A stretch of 8,709 nucleotides of DNA from Anaerolineales bacterium (GTDB lineage Bacteria > Chloroflexota > Anaerolineae > 4572-78 > NAK82): NCBI GenBank assembly GCA_024643945.1, contig JAHELX010000242.1, positions 1 to 8,709 on the forward strand, read 5' to 3'. Positions 1 to 6,168 of this stretch are shown here, one piece after another. Under the pieces are notes generated by a model, which saw only the letters and a list, made by a program, of their open reading frames with translations, was not told the DNA's origin and did no database searches. Position 1 is the first letter of the stretch, and every line of letters begins with the position of its first letter. Both the position numbers and the translations under genes were made by a program.

Positions 1-1843
1 GGGCGGCGCCGATCACGCCGCTGACGTGCTGCATGGGCTCGTTGTCAGCGTTGCCAGCCCACACGCCGACCACCAAATCGGGAGTGTAGCCCACGGTCCA
101 GTTGTCGCGCCAGTCGGTGGTCGTGCCGGTTTTGGCGGCCGCCGGGCGCGTGAGGTGCAGTGGGCTTCCCTCCCCAAACGTGGAGGCGCGGGCGAAATTG
201 TCGCTCAGGATGTCGGTGATGAGGTAGGCCACCCGTTCGTCCATCACCTGGGGGCCGGGTCCTCGAAAGGGACCTACCGACAGCACCTGGCCTTGACTGT
301 CTTCTATGCGGGTGATGGTCACCGGCTCCACCCGGTGGCCGCCGTTGGCAAAGGCGCTGTAAGCAGTTGTCAGCTCCATCAGGCGAACCTCACCTCCACC
401 CAGAGTCAACGCCAGGCCAAATCGGTCCACGTCGTCAAAGGTGGTGATCCCCAGCGAGCGGGCCAGCGCCGTCATCTTCTCGATGCCCACGTAATCCAGC
501 ACCTTGACGGCAACCAGGTTGTAGCTGGAGGCCAATGCCTGCCGCAGCAACACTGGCCCTCGCCAGCGGCGGTCATAATTCTGGGGGACGTAGGGCTCCC
601 CCTCGCGGGTCACGAAGGCTGTCCGCACATCCATTACCATCGTGGCTGCCGTCAAGGGATTGGGTTGGTTGGGGTCAAAGGCGGCCGCGTATGTGATAGG
701 CTTGATCGAGGAACCGGGTTGGCGCGCGGCCACAGTGGTGTTGACCGCGCCGTCAATGCGTGGGTCAAAGTAATCGGGGCTGCCGACCATAGCCAGCACT
801 TCACCCGTGTGGGGATCCATGACCACTACGGCCGCGTTGTGCACGTTGCGCGGGGGCTGTCCCTCGCGTGTGTCGGCCAATTGTTCCAGTCGGAAGCGGA
901 CGATGCGCTCTGCAGTGTTTTGGGCGTCCAGATCCAGTGTTGTGTAAACCTGCAGTCCCTGGGTGTAAATCGCTTCCAGGCCAAATTCCTCCTCAAGCTG
1001 GCCGCGTATGTACATCACGAAATGGGGTGCTTTGATGGGGAAGGGCACGGAGGCAAAGTGTAACTTCTCGCTGGCTGCCACACGGGCTTCCTGGGATGAA
1101 ATGTAGCCCTGCTTGACCATCAGTCCCAGCACCACTTCTTCCCGGGCTTTGGCAGCTGTGGGATTTTCCGTTGGGTTGTAGCGGGCGGGCGACTGGGGCA
1201 ACCCGGACAGCAGGGCGCATTCAGCCAGATCGAGTTCGGCAGCGCTTTTGGCAAAGTAGGTGCGAGCGCCGGCCTCAATGCCGTAGGCCAGGTTGCCGTA
1301 ATACATCTCGTTCAGATAAAGTGTCAGAATCTCCTCTTTGCTATAGGTGCGCGCCAATCGCCAGGCCAGGATGGCCTCGCGCAGCTTGCGTTCCAGGCTG
1401 ACCTTGGCCCGTTCTTCTGGGGAAAGGAGCAGGTTGCGAGCCAGTTGTTGAGTAATGGTGCTCCCCCCCGACAGAATCTCCCCGCCGCGCAGGTTGATCC
1501 ATAGGGCACGGACGATAGCCCAGGCGTCCACGCCGGGGTTATAGTAAAAACTGGCATCTTCGGTGGCGATGGTAGCGTTGACACAGGCCGGCGGTATCTC
1601 CTCCAGGGAGAGGGGGGTATGCGCGCCGCCGTGCGGATCGAGGATTTCATACAGCAGCCGCCCCTGCCGGTCGTAGATGCGCGTGGAGGGGGCAGCCGCT
1701 CGTTCGTACAGGCGGTCGGGCGAAGGGAGATCTACCACCAGCCAGCGCACCGTGCCGACAGCAGCTAGCGTCAGTAGTATGGCAAATGTGATGAAGAGAC
1801 GGGCCAACCAGGCCCAAATGGCCTGGCGTCGAAACCTGGTCAC
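1..1843 (-). CDS. Class A penicillin-binding protein (PBP1A-type), C-terminus cut by window edge
   Basis: Bifunctional peptidoglycan synthase that polymerises lipid II glycan strands and cross-links stem peptides outside the membrane. I translated the strand by hand: 614 residues are visible without a stop, and the 3' end lies beyond base 1. Order: short cytoplasmic N-terminus, one membrane anchor (about residues 12-37), then a GT51 glycosyltransferase domain with IATEDASFYYNPG (catalytic Glu95), GGSTITQQLARN (126-137) and LYLNEMYYGN (175-184). The transpeptidase domain follows with SSIK (nucleophile Ser378, Lys381), SYN (440-442) and KTGTT (571-575). All catalytic motifs are intact. The usual His of the EDxxFxxHxG motif is Asn. 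The GTG start is fixed by an in-frame TAA immediately before it and by GGAG-type pairing (GGGAG, 1852-1856) 8 bases upstream. Probably 100-300 residues are missing at the C-terminus. The family call is very secure; the exact subclass (PBP1A or PBP1B/2A-like) is less so. Confidence 0.96.
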   Translation of the reverse strand, partial: MTRFRRQAIWAWLARLFITFAILLTLAAVGTVRWLVVDLPSPDRLYERAAAPSTRIYDRQGRLLYEILDPHGGAHTPLSLEEIPPACVNATIATEDASFYYNPGVDAWAIVRALWINLRGGEILSGGSTITQQLARNLLLSPEERAKVSLERKLREAILAWRLARTYSKEEILTLYLNEMYYGNLAYGIEAGARTYFAKSAAELDLAECALLSGLPQSPARYNPTENPTAAKAREEVVLGLMVKQGYISSQEARVAASEKLHFASVPFPIKAPHFVMYIRGQLEEEFGLEAIYTQGLQVYTTLDLDAQNTAERIVRFRLEQLADTREGQPPRNVHNAAVVVMDPHTGEVLAMVGSPDYFDPRIDGAVNTTVAARQPGSSIKPITYAAAFDPNQPNPLTAATMVMDVRTAFVTREGEPYVPQNYDRRWRGPVLLRQALASSYNLVAVKVLDYVGIEKMTALARSLGITTFDDVDRFGLALTLGGGEVRLMELTTAYSAFANGGHRVEPVTITRIEDSQGQVLSVGPFRGPGPQVMDERVAYLITDILSDNFARASTFGEGSPLHLTRPAAAKTGTTTDWRDNWTVGYTPDLVVGVWAGNADNEPMQHVSGVIGAA

Positions 1844-1935
1844 TTATAATGCTCCCAAGATTCTCGCGTGATCGAGACAAACTCTGTAAAGGTTAAGTAG
1901 CAGCAGGCAATAAGCAATGGACGAAAAATAGAAGA

Positions 1936-1964
1936 TAGAAAAATGAGTGCACCTATTGAGGTGC
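1936..1964 (-). terminator. Probable rho-independent terminator of the SIMPL gene
   Basis: Read on the minus strand, downstream of the SIMPL stop, GCACCT-CAAT-AGGTGC (1949-1964) forms a perfect 6-bp stem with a 4-base loop. It is followed after about five bases by CATTTTTC and a further T-rich tract down to about 1921. Position, polarity and T-tract fit an intrinsic terminator between the SIMPL and PBP genes. The stem is short and also overlaps a larger inverted repeat, so the functional fold is uncertain. Confidence 0.5.
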
Positions 1965-2002
1965 CCGGCACTGATAGGTCGCCAGGAGGTACCGGGCACC
2001 TC
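1949..2002. repeat. Nested inverted repeats between the SIMPL and PBP genes
   Basis: GAGGTGCCCGG at 1958-1968 is the exact reverse complement of CCGGGCACCTC at 1992-2002 (11 bp). Two alternative pairings overlap it: GCACCT/AGGTGC (1949-1954 with 1959-1964) and ACCTAT/ATAGGT (1951-1956 with 1974-1979), the last enclosing GTGC-CCG-GCAC. The mutually exclusive stems are seen directly. Whether they act as terminator, RNA-stability element or extragenic palindromic repeat cannot be told from one copy. Confidence 0.6.
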
Positions 2003-2011
2003 TGGTTGCCG

Positions 2012-2791
2012 TCACTGAACGGCGTAGACGATCTGCAGTTGCAAGGATAGCTCCAGTTCACCCGGAGAGATGGGACCGCCACCGCCGCCTAGCCCAAGCG
2101 CAGCCGGCATTTCGCGAAAGCTACTGCTGTAGTAACCACCTCCTCCGCCGATCACTTCGCTGACACTGATCACATCACCTAGTTTGATGCTGTTGAGCTT
2201 CGCCAATTCCTGAGCTTTGGTTTGAGCATTGGCTACTGCTTTGTCTCGGGCCTCAGATTCCACCGGGGTAGGGTCGGCAATGCTAAAGTTGACGCCATAG
2301 ATGTTGTTGGCTCCCGCTTCAATCGCTGCGTCTAACACCGTTCCCACCTTGTCCAGGTCACGGATGGTTACGGACACCTGGTTGGTCACGTGATAGATGG
2401 TCTTGGCCTGAGGCTCCCCTTCCGGACCATAGGGGGGAGTTTCGACCCAAATGCTGAAGCCGGAGGTCTGGATGTCCTTGTCCTCAATCCCCTGCGCCTT
2501 GAGGACTTTGAGCACCTCGTCCATAACCTGCTTAGCCTCGGCGCTGGCTTCTTTGACTGTGGACTTTCTCACGTCCACGCCGATTGTAGTTTGGGCTACA
2601 TCCGGCTTGATCCGCACCTTCCCCTCGCCAACGACGGTAATCGTGCGTGGCAACGCAGGCGGTGTCTCGACCTCGGTCTGGGCTTGGGCCACGGACGGGG
2701 CAAGCCTGGCCTGTGTAAACGCCAGCACGCCCACCAGCAAGAGTAAAGCCGCGCTTGTTGTCACGATAATCCATAACTTACGTTCTCTCAT
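2012..2791 (-). CDS. SIMPL (DUF541) domain protein, exported or membrane-tethered
   Basis: 259 residues. A charged start (MRERK) and a hydrophobic segment at about residues 6-25 form a signal peptide or anchor, with a possible AQA cleavage site near residue 38. The SIMPL/DUF541 domain follows (about 49-259): ITVVGEGKVRIKPDVA at 51-66, then alternating strands and helices, with ARDKAVANAQTKAQELA (181-197) as the typical Ala-rich helix and SPGELELSLQLQIVYAV (242-258) as the closing strand. Two Gly-rich stretches (215-219, 235-239) flank a YYSSS loop. Family members are periplasmic or cell-surface oligomers of mostly unknown role, linked to envelope or oxidative stress in some species. The ATG has a strong ribosome site, AAGGAG at 2798-2803, 6 bases upstream. 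It is transcribed away from the kinase gene, and its promoter must lie in the shared intergenic region; only weak hexamers are visible. The domain call is confident, the function is not known. Confidence 0.92.
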   Translation of the reverse strand: MRERKLWIIVTTSAALLLLVGVLAFTQARLAPSVAQAQTEVETPPALPRTITVVGEGKVRIKPDVAQTTIGVDVRKSTVKEASAEAKQVMDEVLKVLKAQGIEDKDIQTSGFSIWVETPPYGPEGEPQAKTIYHVTNQVSVTIRDLDKVGTVLDAAIEAGANNIYGVNFSIADPTPVESEARDKAVANAQTKAQELAKLNSIKLGDVISVSEVIGGGGGYYSSSFREMPAALGLGGGGGPISPGELELSLQLQIVYAVQ

Positions 2792-2881
2792 TTTACACTC
2801 CTTGTCTGGCAGATGTTAGGTGAATTTGGGTGGTATAGCTAAGTTGTTTCTGGACAAGTGCTCTGGCGTTTGCCTGAACCT

Positions 2882-2953
2882 GCCCCGTGGGAGGGCTTTC
2901 CCCTGTGCAGCCCCGTGGGGGGGCTTTCCCCTGTGCAGCCCCGCGGGGGGCTT
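2882..2953. repeat. GC-rich 28-bp direct tandem repeat, 2.5 copies
   Basis: Positions 2882-2909 and 2910-2937 are the same 28-base unit with one mismatch (A versus G at 2892/2920). A third partial copy, diverged, covers 2938-2953. Each unit starts GCCCCGTGGG and contains GGGCTTTCCCC, so each can fold into small G/C hairpins. There is no spacer between units. Confidence 0.85.
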
Positions 2954-3000
2954 CGCTCGGGACCATCGGGCGCTCGGGACCATTGGGCGCTCCGGGACGG
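2954..3000. repeat. 17-bp direct tandem repeat, about 2.5 copies
   Basis: CGCTCGGGACCATCGGG (2954-2970) is followed directly by CGCTCGGGACCATTGGG (2971-2987), one mismatch, and then by a partial, diverged copy CGCTCCGGGACGG (2988-3000). It abuts the 28-bp repeat block, so the two arrays form one compound low-complexity island between divergent genes. Confidence 0.85.
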
Positions 3001-3055
3001 TAAGCACTTACGCATTTTGCTACTATGTGGAATTATATCATGAACTGGTATGAAT

Positions 3056-3089
3056 GCGACAGGCAGTTGGCTGTCTTGTTGCCTGTCGC
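3056..3089. repeat. Perfect 10-bp inverted repeat, hairpin-forming
   Basis: GCGACAGGCA (3056-3065) is the exact reverse complement of TGCCTGTCGC (3080-3089), with a 14-base loop. It lies about 57 bases upstream of the -35 box of the kinase promoter, with no T-tract on either side. It could be a regulator-binding site, a dispersed palindromic element or a structured 5' region for leftward transcripts. Confidence 0.75.
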
Positions 3090-3145
3090 CAGTCATCGCT
3101 CAAACCGTCGCCAAACCGACGCTGAATCCAACTGGGAACTGGGAA

Positions 3146-3174
3146 TTGATTATCATGTAAAAATTTGCTATAAT
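3146..3174 (+). promoter_or_regulatory. Housekeeping-sigma promoter for the kinase gene
   Basis: TTGATT (3146-3151), a 17-base spacer and TATAAT (3169-3174), preceded by TGC, which makes an extended -10. Transcription should begin near 3181, giving a leader of about 145 bases. A heptamer direct repeat AACTGGG-AACTGGG (3130-3143) sits immediately upstream of the -35 box and could bind a regulator. Confidence 0.8.
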
Positions 3175-3326
3175 GTAGTTGGGCACCGATACACTATAGA
3201 CTCTCACCTCCTTCTTCTCCTGCCCCAACCTCCTCACGTGTGGGATCGGGTGTTGACCTTGGCTAGCGATGCTAAAGGATAAGCCTCGGTGAAAATTCAC
3301 AGCCAAATAGGCTCCAAGATTATCGT

Positions 3327-5060
3327 ATGACGCAAGATGTGTTGTATGGTCCCGGCGATATAATACTTGATCGTTACGAGTTGGTGCGCCAGCTTGGCAG
3401 CGGCGGCTGGGGACGGGTGTACCTGGCTAACGACCGGATGCTGCACCGGAACGTGGCGATCAAGCAACTCCTTCCACGCCTGGCTGCCGACCCGGCCGCA
3501 GTCAGTCGATTCATGCGTGAGGCTTCAGTCATCGCCAGCATCCGTGATCCGCACGTATTGACTATTCACGATATAGCCGAGACTGATGGTCAGCATTATA
3601 TGGTGATGGAGTACGCCGATGCCGGCACTCTGGCCCAGATGATGCAGTTAGAGGGGACCATAACACCATATGAAACTTTGTCAATAGCAATTGACGTGTG
3701 CAAGGGGCTGCGGGCAGTCCACAACAAGGGTGTCGTTCATCGCGATGTGAAACCTGCCAATGTGATGTTCTTCTCTCGCACCGATGGCCTGCCTGTTGCT
3801 AAGATTGGCGACTTTGGCATCGCTTTGCAGCCGGAAGACGAACGGTTGACACCCAGCGATAACGTGGTTGGCACCCTTATCTACTTGTCACCGGAACAGG
3901 CATCCAGTTCCCATGTCATCACGCATTCCTCCGATCTCTATTCACTGGGCGTGGTGCTTTATGAAATGATGAGTGGTGAATTACAGGAGCCGCTCTTTGT
4001 CAATCCAATTTTCGCCAACAATAGCAACAACAGTGACGTGTTTCAAAGCCTCGGCATGTTCCCCGAACCAGTGCGCCCACTTCTCATCAGAGCGCTCCAG
4101 CGTAAACCCGAAGATCGATTTCAGAACGCCGATGAGATGCTCCAGGCACTCCAGCGGGCGCGTAGCCGTCTGACAGTTTCCTTCACCACCCAGGCATTTG
4201 AGCAGGTTGTGCCTGTAGAGCCCCAGCCTGAACCGAAACCCCGATTCACCCCGGCCCGTTTACTGGCTATTGCCGGGATCACTTTGGCCTTTCTGGCGGT
4301 GGGTGCTATGGCCACTTTGGGGCTGGTCTTTGGATCAGTGCAACCTACCCCCGCAGCAACTGCTGCTCCGCTGGTCGATAATCCTACGCCAACTGAACCT
4401 CCCGTGGCTACTTCTGTCTCTGGCTCAGTAGCTCCGTCCTTGTCCTCGCTCACACCAGACCCATCTCCAAGTTCAACACCTTCCCCTTCTCCTTCCCCTG
4501 CTTCACTGACTCCGGTCGCGGCCACTGCGGGGATAGCCACCCCAGCCCGGGTGACAGGGCCAGCCAGTCTGACGCTGTTGGTGCACGATAGCTTCAATGC
4601 TCCACAAGGTGTCTATGCAGTGGGGGATGACGCAGCGGCTGCCCCCATCCTTTATTTGGAAGGGAGTTACCTCTGGGGTGAAGTCGCCACTCGCATTGGC
4701 AACACCATCTTCAAGTTTAATCGCGATGCCCCTAATCGCCAGGACCCAGCGCAACACCTGCCGCCTTATCTGCAATTGAATATAGAGTATTCGGCAGCTT
4801 TGCTGGCCGTTATGCGAGATAAGGCCAACGATCCGCCCGGTTTTGACGCCCAGACAGGAGAGTTTTGGGCCGGCCGCTTTCGCTGTGGTAGCGCTGTCTC
4901 CCCCAACGGTTCGCCCTATTGGGTGGCTGTCCGGTTGCTGGAAGACGGCCGGGAAATCGCTATGCGACGCTACGTGGTGGGTGTGCTGAACAATCCCCAA
5001 TGTGCGGACAGTGGGAGCAAAGACACGGGTGGTCCTCCCGGTCCCCACGAGCGACCGTAG
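3327..5060 (+). CDS. Transmembrane Ser/Thr protein kinase (PknB-like) with unrecognised extracytoplasmic domain
   Basis: 577 residues. The Hanks-type kinase domain spans about 17-280: Gly-rich loop GSGGWGRV (24-31), VAIK (Lys46), helix-C Glu65, HRDVKPANV (Asp140, Lys142, Asn145), DFG (162-164), GTLIYLSPEQ (182-191) and PEDRF (261-265). All catalytic residues are present, so it should be active. A single membrane segment lies at about 312-336, followed by a Pro/Thr/Ser/Ala-rich stalk (about 339-405). The final domain, about 412-562, is outside the membrane by topology. It is not PASTA, NHL or WD40 as far as I can see, and it contains only two cysteines (520, 559), which could form a disulfide. 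By family role it would phosphorylate cytoplasmic proteins in response to an external signal. The ATG has no convincing ribosome site, and no in-frame start exists between it and the upstream stop at 3273. A 13-codon GTG frame (3289-3330) overlaps the start as ATGA. Confidence 0.96.
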   Translation: MTQDVLYGPGDIILDRYELVRQLGSGGWGRVYLANDRMLHRNVAIKQLLPRLAADPAAVSRFMREASVIASIRDPHVLTIHDIAETDGQHYMVMEYADAGTLAQMMQLEGTITPYETLSIAIDVCKGLRAVHNKGVVHRDVKPANVMFFSRTDGLPVAKIGDFGIALQPEDERLTPSDNVVGTLIYLSPEQASSSHVITHSSDLYSLGVVLYEMMSGELQEPLFVNPIFANNSNNSDVFQSLGMFPEPVRPLLIRALQRKPEDRFQNADEMLQALQRARSRLTVSFTTQAFEQVVPVEPQPEPKPRFTPARLLAIAGITLAFLAVGAMATLGLVFGSVQPTPAATAAPLVDNPTPTEPPVATSVSGSVAPSLSSLTPDPSPSSTPSPSPSPASLTPVAATAGIATPARVTGPASLTLLVHDSFNAPQGVYAVGDDAAAAPILYLEGSYLWGEVATRIGNTIFKFNRDAPNRQDPAQHLPPYLQLNIEYSAALLAVMRDKANDPPGFDAQTGEFWAGRFRCGSAVSPNGSPYWVAVRLLEDGREIAMRRYVVGVLNNPQCADSGSKDTGGPPGPHERP

Positions 5061-5080
5061 CTGATTGATCTGAGCTTCTC

Positions 5081-5108
5081 CGGCTCAAAAAGCTCCGGCC
5101 TTGAGCTG
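5081..5108 (+). terminator. Possible hairpin terminator after the kinase gene
   Basis: CGGCTCAA (5081-5088) pairs with TTGAGCTG (5101-5108), 8 pairs including one G-U, across a 12-base loop, 20 bases after the kinase stop codon. An alternative stem GAGCTT/AAGCTC (5072-5077 with 5090-5095) competes with it. The following T-run is poor, so this is a weak call. Confidence 0.3.
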
Positions 5109-5202
5109 TTGCCTGTGCGTAACCCACCGCGCGCTGATTCCTGTTAAACACATAAAATGCTGTACCTGCGGGAGAGCCAGGACACAGCTCACTCCCATAT
5201 TG

Positions 5203-5228
5203 AAAGGTACCCTTTGAGCAAGGCTCAA
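5203..5228. promoter_or_regulatory. Two abutting palindromes just upstream of the hydrolase promoter (candidate operator)
   Basis: AAAGG-TAC-CCTTT (5203-5215) is directly followed by, and shares two bases with, TTGAGC-AAG-GCTCAA (5214-5228). The second ends 7 bases before the -35 box of the next promoter, which suits a dimeric regulator. No known regulator motif is recognised. Confidence 0.4.
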
Positions 5229-5235
5229 TTGCCTA

Positions 5236-5264
5236 TTGCGATGCGGTTACGGTTACGCTATAAT
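5236..5264 (+). promoter_or_regulatory. Housekeeping-sigma promoter for the hydrolase/Roadblock pair
   Basis: TTGCGA (5236-5241), a 17-base spacer and a perfect TATAAT (5259-5264). The expected start near 5271 leaves a leader of about 30 bases before the ATG at 5302. The spacer contains the direct repeat GGTTAC-GGTTAC (5245-5256). Confidence 0.75.
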
Positions 5265-5301
5265 AGAGTGAGACGCCTGTAGCCATTAAGAAGGTAAACT
5301 C

Positions 5302-6147
5302 ATGGGCACGCTGACCATTCGACTCCTTGGCACTAGCGCGGCATTTCCGCTGCCGCGTTGGGGTTGCGGTTGTCCCCAGTGCAAGAACGCACGGACTAAT
5401 CCGCAGGGAGTGCGTTCCCGGTCCTCTATTCTTGTCAACCGGCGCGTGCTGGTTGATCCCGGCCCTGATATCTATAGACAGCTCTCCGCTCTGCCTCCCG
5501 ACGAATTAGCTGCCATCCGTGATATCATTATCACGCATCCGCACCCCGACCATTACCTGGGACTCGACGACCTTTCTCAATTGCGCCATTTGTCGTACCC
5601 TGATCAGATACCTGTCTGGGCTCAGTTCGATAGCTGGACGTTGATTCTCGTCACCTTCAACTATCTCGTCTCTCATCAATTCGACCCTGGAGAGGGTAAT
5701 AATCGCCCCTTTATCCGACGGGACATGATGCTGGGTCAACCTTTTGACCTGGGTGAGGGGCTTACTTTTACGCCCTTTGATACCTTTCACACCAGTACCT
5801 TTACCACGGCGGGGCTGGTGATTGAGCAAGAGGAACTGCGGGTGGTCTACGCACCTGATTTTTATGACAGCGTCTTCTTGGGACTGATCGAGCCTGATCT
5901 GCTTATCCTTGATGGGACTTTCATAGATGCTGGACAAATCACGCATATGCCTGATCTGGATGAGGGACATGGCCGTCACTTGCCGATGGTCGAAGGGGTC
6001 CGCTTTGCCCAGGCAATTCGCACACATAGGACTTTGTTTACTCACATCGGACACGTTCAGATCACGCCAAGTGGACTACGTGAATACTTCCCAGATGACA
6101 CTTTCGACGTGGCCTACGATTGCCAGGTGATTGAACTTGCCGCTTAG
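5302..6147 (+). CDS. PhnP-like metallo-beta-lactamase-fold hydrolase
   Basis: 281 residues, the usual length for PhnP/PqqB-type proteins of the metallo-beta-lactamase superfamily. The N-terminal strand LLGTSAAFPLPRWGCGCPQC carries a Cys cluster (22, 24, 27) as in PhnP, where it helps bind a structural zinc. ILVNRRVLVDPGPD (43-56) precedes the metal motif THPHPDH (78-84: His79, His81, Asp83, His84). Further likely ligands are His163 (DTFHTS), Asp186 (YAPD) and His248 or His251 (THIGH). Complete ligand set implies an active di-metal hydrolase, acting on cyclic phosphodiester-type substrates if truly PhnP-like. No phosphonate (C-P lyase) gene is nearby, so the substrate is open. AGAAGG at 5289-5294 lies 7 bases before the ATG. 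The stop codon touches an upstream ATG of the Roadblock frame, so the two are co-transcribed. The fold is very secure, the substrate is not. Confidence 0.93.
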   Translation: MGTLTIRLLGTSAAFPLPRWGCGCPQCKNARTNPQGVRSRSSILVNRRVLVDPGPDIYRQLSALPPDELAAIRDIIITHPHPDHYLGLDDLSQLRHLSYPDQIPVWAQFDSWTLILVTFNYLVSHQFDPGEGNNRPFIRRDMMLGQPFDLGEGLTFTPFDTFHTSTFTTAGLVIEQEELRVVYAPDFYDSVFLGLIEPDLLILDGTFIDAGQITHMPDLDEGHGRHLPMVEGVRFAQAIRTHRTLFTHIGHVQITPSGLREYFPDDTFDVAYDCQVIELAA

Positions 6148-6168
6148 ATGCTGAGTGGAGAAACGATT

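Larger units (their letters stand above)
2792..3326. other. Divergent intergenic region (535 bases), no gene
   Basis: This stretch separates the leftward SIMPL gene from the rightward kinase gene. It holds the SIMPL ribosome site (2798-2803), a GC-rich tandem-repeat block (2882-3000), a perfect 10-bp inverted repeat (3056-3089), a strong rightward promoter (3146-3174) and about 145 bases of kinase leader. Several reading frames of 60-85 codons cross it on both strands, but they overlap the repeats, lack ribosome sites and resemble no protein family, so none is called. Confidence 0.8.

Noticed and set aside
26..1063. A 345-codon plus-strand reading frame
   Set aside because: It lies fully antisense to the PBP transpeptidase domain, whose catalytic motifs are all intact. 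The product has no recognisable domain and no ribosome site, so it is a shadow of GC-rich codon use.
2882..2953. CRISPR array
   Set aside because: The 28-base units are directly adjacent with no spacers, only 2.5 copies, and no cas gene is near.
3253..3282. Second kinase promoter with TTGACC as -35
   Set aside because: At 17 bases spacing the -10 would be AGGATA, a poor match, and the promoter at 3146-3174 is much better.
2816..3306. Several 60-85 codon frames in the divergent intergenic region
   Set aside because: They read through the tandem repeats on both strands with no ribosome sites; overlapping frames on both strands show this is repeat sequence, not genes.
4121..5048. Two long minus-strand frames (158 and 181 codons) opposite the kinase gene
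   Set aside because: They mirror the low-complexity stalk and the ectodomain of the kinase; low-complexity Gly/Val/Ala translations and no start signals.
5506..6054. A 182-codon minus-strand frame opposite the hydrolase
   Set aside because: Antisense to a gene with a complete metal-ligand set; its translation matches no family.
6148..6168. Roadblock start at the ATG touching the hydrolase stop
   Set aside because: No ribosome site at proper distance, whereas the ATG at 6169 has TGGAG 8 bases upstream. Re-initiation at 6148 is not excluded.
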